A stretch of DNA of 64,000 bases from Methanofollis aquaemaris (GTDB taxonomy: Archaea > Halobacteriota > Methanomicrobia > Methanomicrobiales > Methanofollaceae), in contig NZ_CP036172.1 in the NCBI RefSeq assembly GCF_017357525.1, forward strand, positions 2,578,561-2,642,560, read 5' to 3'. The notes beneath the pieces were generated by a model. The model did not search any database. It saw nothing but the letters and a program-made list of their open reading frames with translations, and had not been told where the DNA came from. The translations under genes were made by a program, and so were the position numbers. Each line of letters opens with the position of its first letter. Within the stretch, counting starts at the first letter, position 1. Below are positions 61,400-64,000 of this stretch, piece after piece.

Positions 61400-62296
61400 A
61401 TGATTCAATCTGGAAAATTATCATGTATCCTTGTCACTCTTCTGGCCGTTGCATGTCTTTTCGCTGCCGGGTGCACCGGCACCGGCGACGGACCTCCTCC
61501 TGCCGGGACGCAGACTTCCGAACAGAAATCGATCTCCATCGGCTACGTCCTCTGGGACTCCGAGATCGCGAGCACCAATGTGATCAAACAGGTCTTCGAG
61601 AGGGCGGGCTACGATGTCACGCTCATTGCGGTCGATGCCGCCCCTCTCTACCAGGGACTTTCGAAAGGCGAATTTGACTTCACTGTCTCTTCATGGCTGC
61701 CAAGAACCCATGGGGCCTATATGGAGAAGTTCGGAGATCAGATCGACGAAGTCGGCAGAAACATGAACGGCACCAGGATCGGCCTGGTCGTCCCGACCTA
61801 TGTGACCATCGACTCCATTGAGGAGATGAACAGTGTCAAAGATCGGTTCGACGGCAAGATCACCGGTGTCGAACCTGGTGCCGGGATCATGTCCGCGACT
61901 GAGGAGGCGATCAAGGAGTACGACCTTGACTATGAACTTGTCTACAGTTCGAGTGCCGGCATGGCTTCGGCCCTCAGAAAAGCGGTTCAGGGCGAGGAGT
62001 GGATCGTGGTCACCGGATGGACCCCACACTGGAAGTTTGCCCGCTGGGATCTGAAGTACCTCGAAGACCCGAAGGGCATCTATGGCGGCGAAGAGCACGT
62101 CGCCACCCTCGCACGCACAGGCCTGGCCGAGGATGATCCCGAAGCATATGCGATCCTTCAGCGTTTCTTCTGGACCCCTGACGACATGCAATCGGTGATG
62201 CTCGATATCGACGACGGGATGTCGGAGACCGAGGCGGCGCAGAAGTGGCTCGACGCCCACCCCGACCAGGTCGATGCCTGGCTTGGGAAGGCATAA
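61400..62296 (+). CDS. proX: Glycine betaine-binding lipoprotein, copy 3
   Basis: 298 aa. Lipobox FAAGC. Motifs as in the other copies: SISIGYVLWDSEIASTNVIK, FTVSSWLPRTHGAYMEKFGD, VVPTYVTIDSIEEMNSVKDR, VVTGWTPHWKFARWDLKYLE. DNA identity among the three genes is high over long stretches. An intact protease gene follows 25 nt later. Three binding proteins for one permease suggests different affinities or solutes. Confidence 0.93.
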   Translation: MIQSGKLSCILVTLLAVACLFAAGCTGTGDGPPPAGTQTSEQKSISIGYVLWDSEIASTNVIKQVFERAGYDVTLIAVDAAPLYQGLSKGEFDFTVSSWLPRTHGAYMEKFGDQIDEVGRNMNGTRIGLVVPTYVTIDSIEEMNSVKDRFDGKITGVEPGAGIMSATEEAIKEYDLDYELVYSSSAGMASALRKAVQGEEWIVVTGWTPHWKFARWDLKYLEDPKGIYGGEEHVATLARTGLAEDDPEAYAILQRFFWTPDDMQSVMLDIDDGMSETEAAQKWLDAHPDQVDAWLGKA

Positions 62297-62321
62297 TAAT
62301 ACCGAACACCCCTTTTTTCTG

Positions 62322-62762
62322 ATGAAGGTCCGGGTCATCGCCTGCGGCAACCCCTATATGGGCAACGACGGTGTCGGTCATGCTGTGATGGAAACTCTCT
62401 CTGTAGAACACCCTGAACTCGATGTCGTCGACGGAGGGCTCGGCGGGTTCGGGCTCATACCCCTGATGGAGGAGTGCGATCGCGTCGTCATCGTCGACGC
62501 CACGACCGGGATGGGAACACCCGGCGAGGTGCAGGTCTTCCATGAGGTGCCTCCCTCTTCCGCCTTCCCGATGTCCCTCCACGACCTCGGGATCGCCGAG
62601 ACGCTTGCCCTCGCCCGCGAGGTCGGGGTGACCGCCGAGGTGGTCATCGTCGGGATCGAGGGAGGAGAGATCGAGGCGTTCTCGAAAGTTCTGACCCCTG
62701 AGGTGACGGCGGCCGTTCCTGAGGCGTGCCGGCGGGTGCTCGAAGAGGTGGGGAGGGAGTAA
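62322..62762 (+). CDS. Hydrogenase-maturation-type endopeptidase (HycI/HyaD family)
   Basis: 146 aa, normal length. The family cleaves the C terminus of NiFe hydrogenase large subunits after nickel insertion. VRVIACGNPYMGNDGVGHAV carries the conserved Asp of GND (nickel ligand) and the acidic and His ligands expected later (VDATTGMG; PMSLHDLG). The N-terminal stub copies at 60137 and 61192 derive from the same gene. No hydrogenase gene lies in the window, so the target is elsewhere. Confidence 0.88.
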   Translation: MKVRVIACGNPYMGNDGVGHAVMETLSVEHPELDVVDGGLGGFGLIPLMEECDRVVIVDATTGMGTPGEVQVFHEVPPSSAFPMSLHDLGIAETLALAREVGVTAEVVIVGIEGGEIEAFSKVLTPEVTAAVPEACRRVLEEVGRE

Positions 62763-63044
62763 AGGAGTTATTCCAGCTCTTTAGAGTGCCTATTCTTGTG
62801 CAAGGAGGTGGGAAGGCAGATCGATCAAAATGGTCGCCCCGACAGAAGGAAATTCTCAGTTGCTCTCTCGCGCCGGGGGGCGGTGAGGTGCTCTGTTCTC
62901 GCCTGCTGCCATGGTGAGAGGAGAGTGATCGAGGCTTTCTACGGAACCCTGCAATCTTTGATCGGAGGATCGTCACGACAGAACTATGAAAAATTCTCCA
63001 GAGCAAAAAAAAAAAGTTCTAAGATCAGGACAAATCCCGGACGT
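62763..63044. other. Repeat-rich gap between protease and DUF169 genes
   Basis: It holds a degenerate family A copy (GTGCCTATTCTTGTGC to GTGGGAAGGCAG, about 62787-62820), an A'-like beginning (CTCTCGCGCCGGGGGGCGG, about 62864-62882) and the 13-bp motif TTTCTACGGAACC (62936-62948). No gene. Confidence 0.5.
63005..63015 (-). terminator. Poly-T terminator of DUF169 gene
   Basis: T11 on the minus strand, 29 nt after the stop codon. Confidence 0.55.
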
Positions 63045-63761
63045 CTACTTCTTGACCGAGCCCGGTGCGCCGGTGACGATCGGGAGTGCCTCGGCGATAT
63101 CGGGCAGGAGTTCGACCGGGATGCCCATGACCATCTCGCCGTCCTCGATCCCGGAGAACTTTCTGGAACCGTCACACCCGAGCGAGAAGTTCACCTTCCC
63201 GTTGAGGTAGGTCTGGGTGGCGGTGTCGGCGCAGACCGACTGGATCCCGGAGAAGTTCGACTCGATCCTTCCGCCGAGTTTGTACAGCACGGCCTGGGCA
63301 AGTTTGAGCATCATCCTGGCCTCGGCAACGATGAGGACGACCGTCGGAGTGAAGGGCGTTTTCTCGAGCGGGGCATACATCGTGGCATAGGTCGTCCCCG
63401 ACTCAAGGTGCGGGATGCGGTCGATGGTCCGCTTGCACGCCGCCCAGGTGTCGAACTTGCCGAGTTTGAAGTAGAACTCGCCTGACTTCAGGCTCGGGGT
63501 GATCTCCTTGAGCCCGAGAGCCCAGGCACCGCCCGAGCACGAGTGCTTGTCCGCGGTTGCATAGAAGATCTTCCCCTCCTTCCTGGCCAGACTGACCATC
63601 TGGCAGTGGCGGGTGTTCTCGGCGAGCGCTTCGACGCCCTCCGGGATTTCTTCTTCCGTCCGGGCGAACTTTACGGCGACCGGCGAACCTGAGAGACCAA
63701 GGTTCTTTTTCAGGCTCTCAGAGACTTCTGCATAATCAATCGTGGTTCTTATGTCTTCCAT
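63045..63761 (-). CDS. DUF169-family protein
   Basis: 238 aa from the ATG at 63761, with GGAGG (63770-63774) before it; a GTG at 63776 would remove that site and is rejected. Family blocks: LGLSGSPVAVKFARTEEEIP, HCQMVSLARKEGKIFYATAD, HSCSGGAWALGL, VVLIVAEARMMLKLAQAVLY and FSGIQSVCADTATQTYLNGK. Several conserved cysteines suggest a metal or cluster site. The role of DUF169 is unknown; it is common in methanogens. Confidence 0.92.
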   Translation of the reverse strand: MEDIRTTIDYAEVSESLKKNLGLSGSPVAVKFARTEEEIPEGVEALAENTRHCQMVSLARKEGKIFYATADKHSCSGGAWALGLKEITPSLKSGEFYFKLGKFDTWAACKRTIDRIPHLESGTTYATMYAPLEKTPFTPTVVLIVAEARMMLKLAQAVLYKLGGRIESNFSGIQSVCADTATQTYLNGKVNFSLGCDGSRKFSGIEDGEMVMGIPVELLPDIAEALPIVTGAPGSVKK

Positions 63762-63830
63762 CGAGGTTACCTCCACTCTCTACTCTGATCCAGGAGATAA
63801 AAAATGTGGGTATGGAGGAAAAATATGGGT

Positions 63831-64000
63831 TTAGAGAGAATGGAGTTTCTCGCGCACCTTCAGGAAGAAATTTTTCCCGGCGTCGATGAAGACTGCCGGG
63901 TTCTCGGCTCGCCGGATCGTGAGTTCAACGTTGGTGCCGACCGGGACACTGCCCCGGCCGTCGAGCACGAGTTGAGCTGCTTTCGCACTCTCCAGCCTGA
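63831..64000 (-). CDS. nadK: NAD kinase, C-terminal end (gene continues beyond the window)
   Basis: Partial. The last 55 codons, ending at TAA (63831-63833), read LESAKAAQLVLDGRGSVPVG TNVELTIRRAENPAVFIDAG KNFFLKVREKLHSL. The pattern D-G-x-G-S-V-P-V followed by 'xIRRAENPxxFxDxGxxFFxKVREKL' is typical of the beta-sandwich end of archaeal NAD kinases, which phosphorylate NAD to NADP. The catalytic part lies outside. Confidence 0.75.
   Translation of the reverse strand, partial: RLESAKAAQLVLDGRGSVPVGTNVELTIRRAENPAVFIDAGKNFFLKVREKLHSL

Overview
The window looks like chromosomal DNA of a methanogenic archaeon, most likely order Methanomicrobiales (Methanofollis/Methanoculleus type). Reasons visible in the sequence: high-GC genes with archaeal TATA boxes about 25 nt before near-leaderless starts, poly-T terminators, a beta-alpha fused ADP-forming acyl-CoA synthetase, archaeal FKBP, a wHTH-TiaS-like protein, an ACT/homoserine dehydrogenase pair, DUF2173 and DUF169 proteins, and a hydrogenase maturation protease. 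The genus assignment is inference.

Layout. 0-3 kb is an AT-rich island: a 591-aa protein of unknown function, divergent from a clear prokaryotic viperin (antiviral radical SAM enzyme), then a 42-aa protein. 3.1-10.2 kb carries a flavoprotein, a run of exported or membrane proteins with an ABC-2 permease, and a lipoprotein. 10.2-11.9 kb is a complete IS200/IS605 element (tnpA+tnpB). 12.3-18.3 kb holds a degenerate SelB/EF-Tu-like protein, an acyl-CoA synthetase, CorA and a DUF389 protein. 18.3-23.6 kb is a phosphate locus: pstS, a fused pstC-pstA, pstB and phoU, divergent from an AbrB-PhoU regulator. 23.8-29.1 kb contains a serine hydrolase, a nonsense-mutated DUF2173 gene, a methyltransferase followed by a remnant of a second one, TrmO and a thioredoxin. 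29.5-32.7 kb has rmlA-rmlB and a polyprenyl-phosphate glycosyltransferase. 33-38.4 kb has tRNA-Thr, FKBP, a methyltransferase and a four-gene bacterial-style partner-switching module (STAS / SpoIIE phosphatase / RsbW-like kinase / STAS fusion). 38.6-41.4 kb holds an AI-2E transporter, an unknown protein and a fasciclin protein. 41.7-48 kb is an overlapping uvrA-uvrC-uvrB operon. 50-53.3 kb has tex, a hypoxanthine-DNA glycosylase and a haem-type membrane protein. 54.2-56.8 kb is an ACT-hom-TiaS-like operon. 57.1-62.8 kb is a glycine-betaine ABC transporter with three tandem binding proteins, each followed by an intact or decayed copy of a hydrogenase-type protease. The window ends with a DUF169 protein and the 3' end of an NAD kinase gene.

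The most interesting points: (i) the viperin island with an uncharacterised divergent partner; (ii) tandem triplication of a [binding protein + protease] unit, with two protease copies reduced to N-terminal stubs; (iii) an archaeal partner-switching cascade with no sigma factor to control and an uncharacterised C-terminal domain; (iv) several families of short intergenic repeats (68-70 bp palindromes bounded by GCCTTCC/GGAAGGC, a partner family always in inverted orientation, a 13-bp terminal motif and a 33-bp element) that look like REP/MITE-type elements. These repeats have not been compared with any database.
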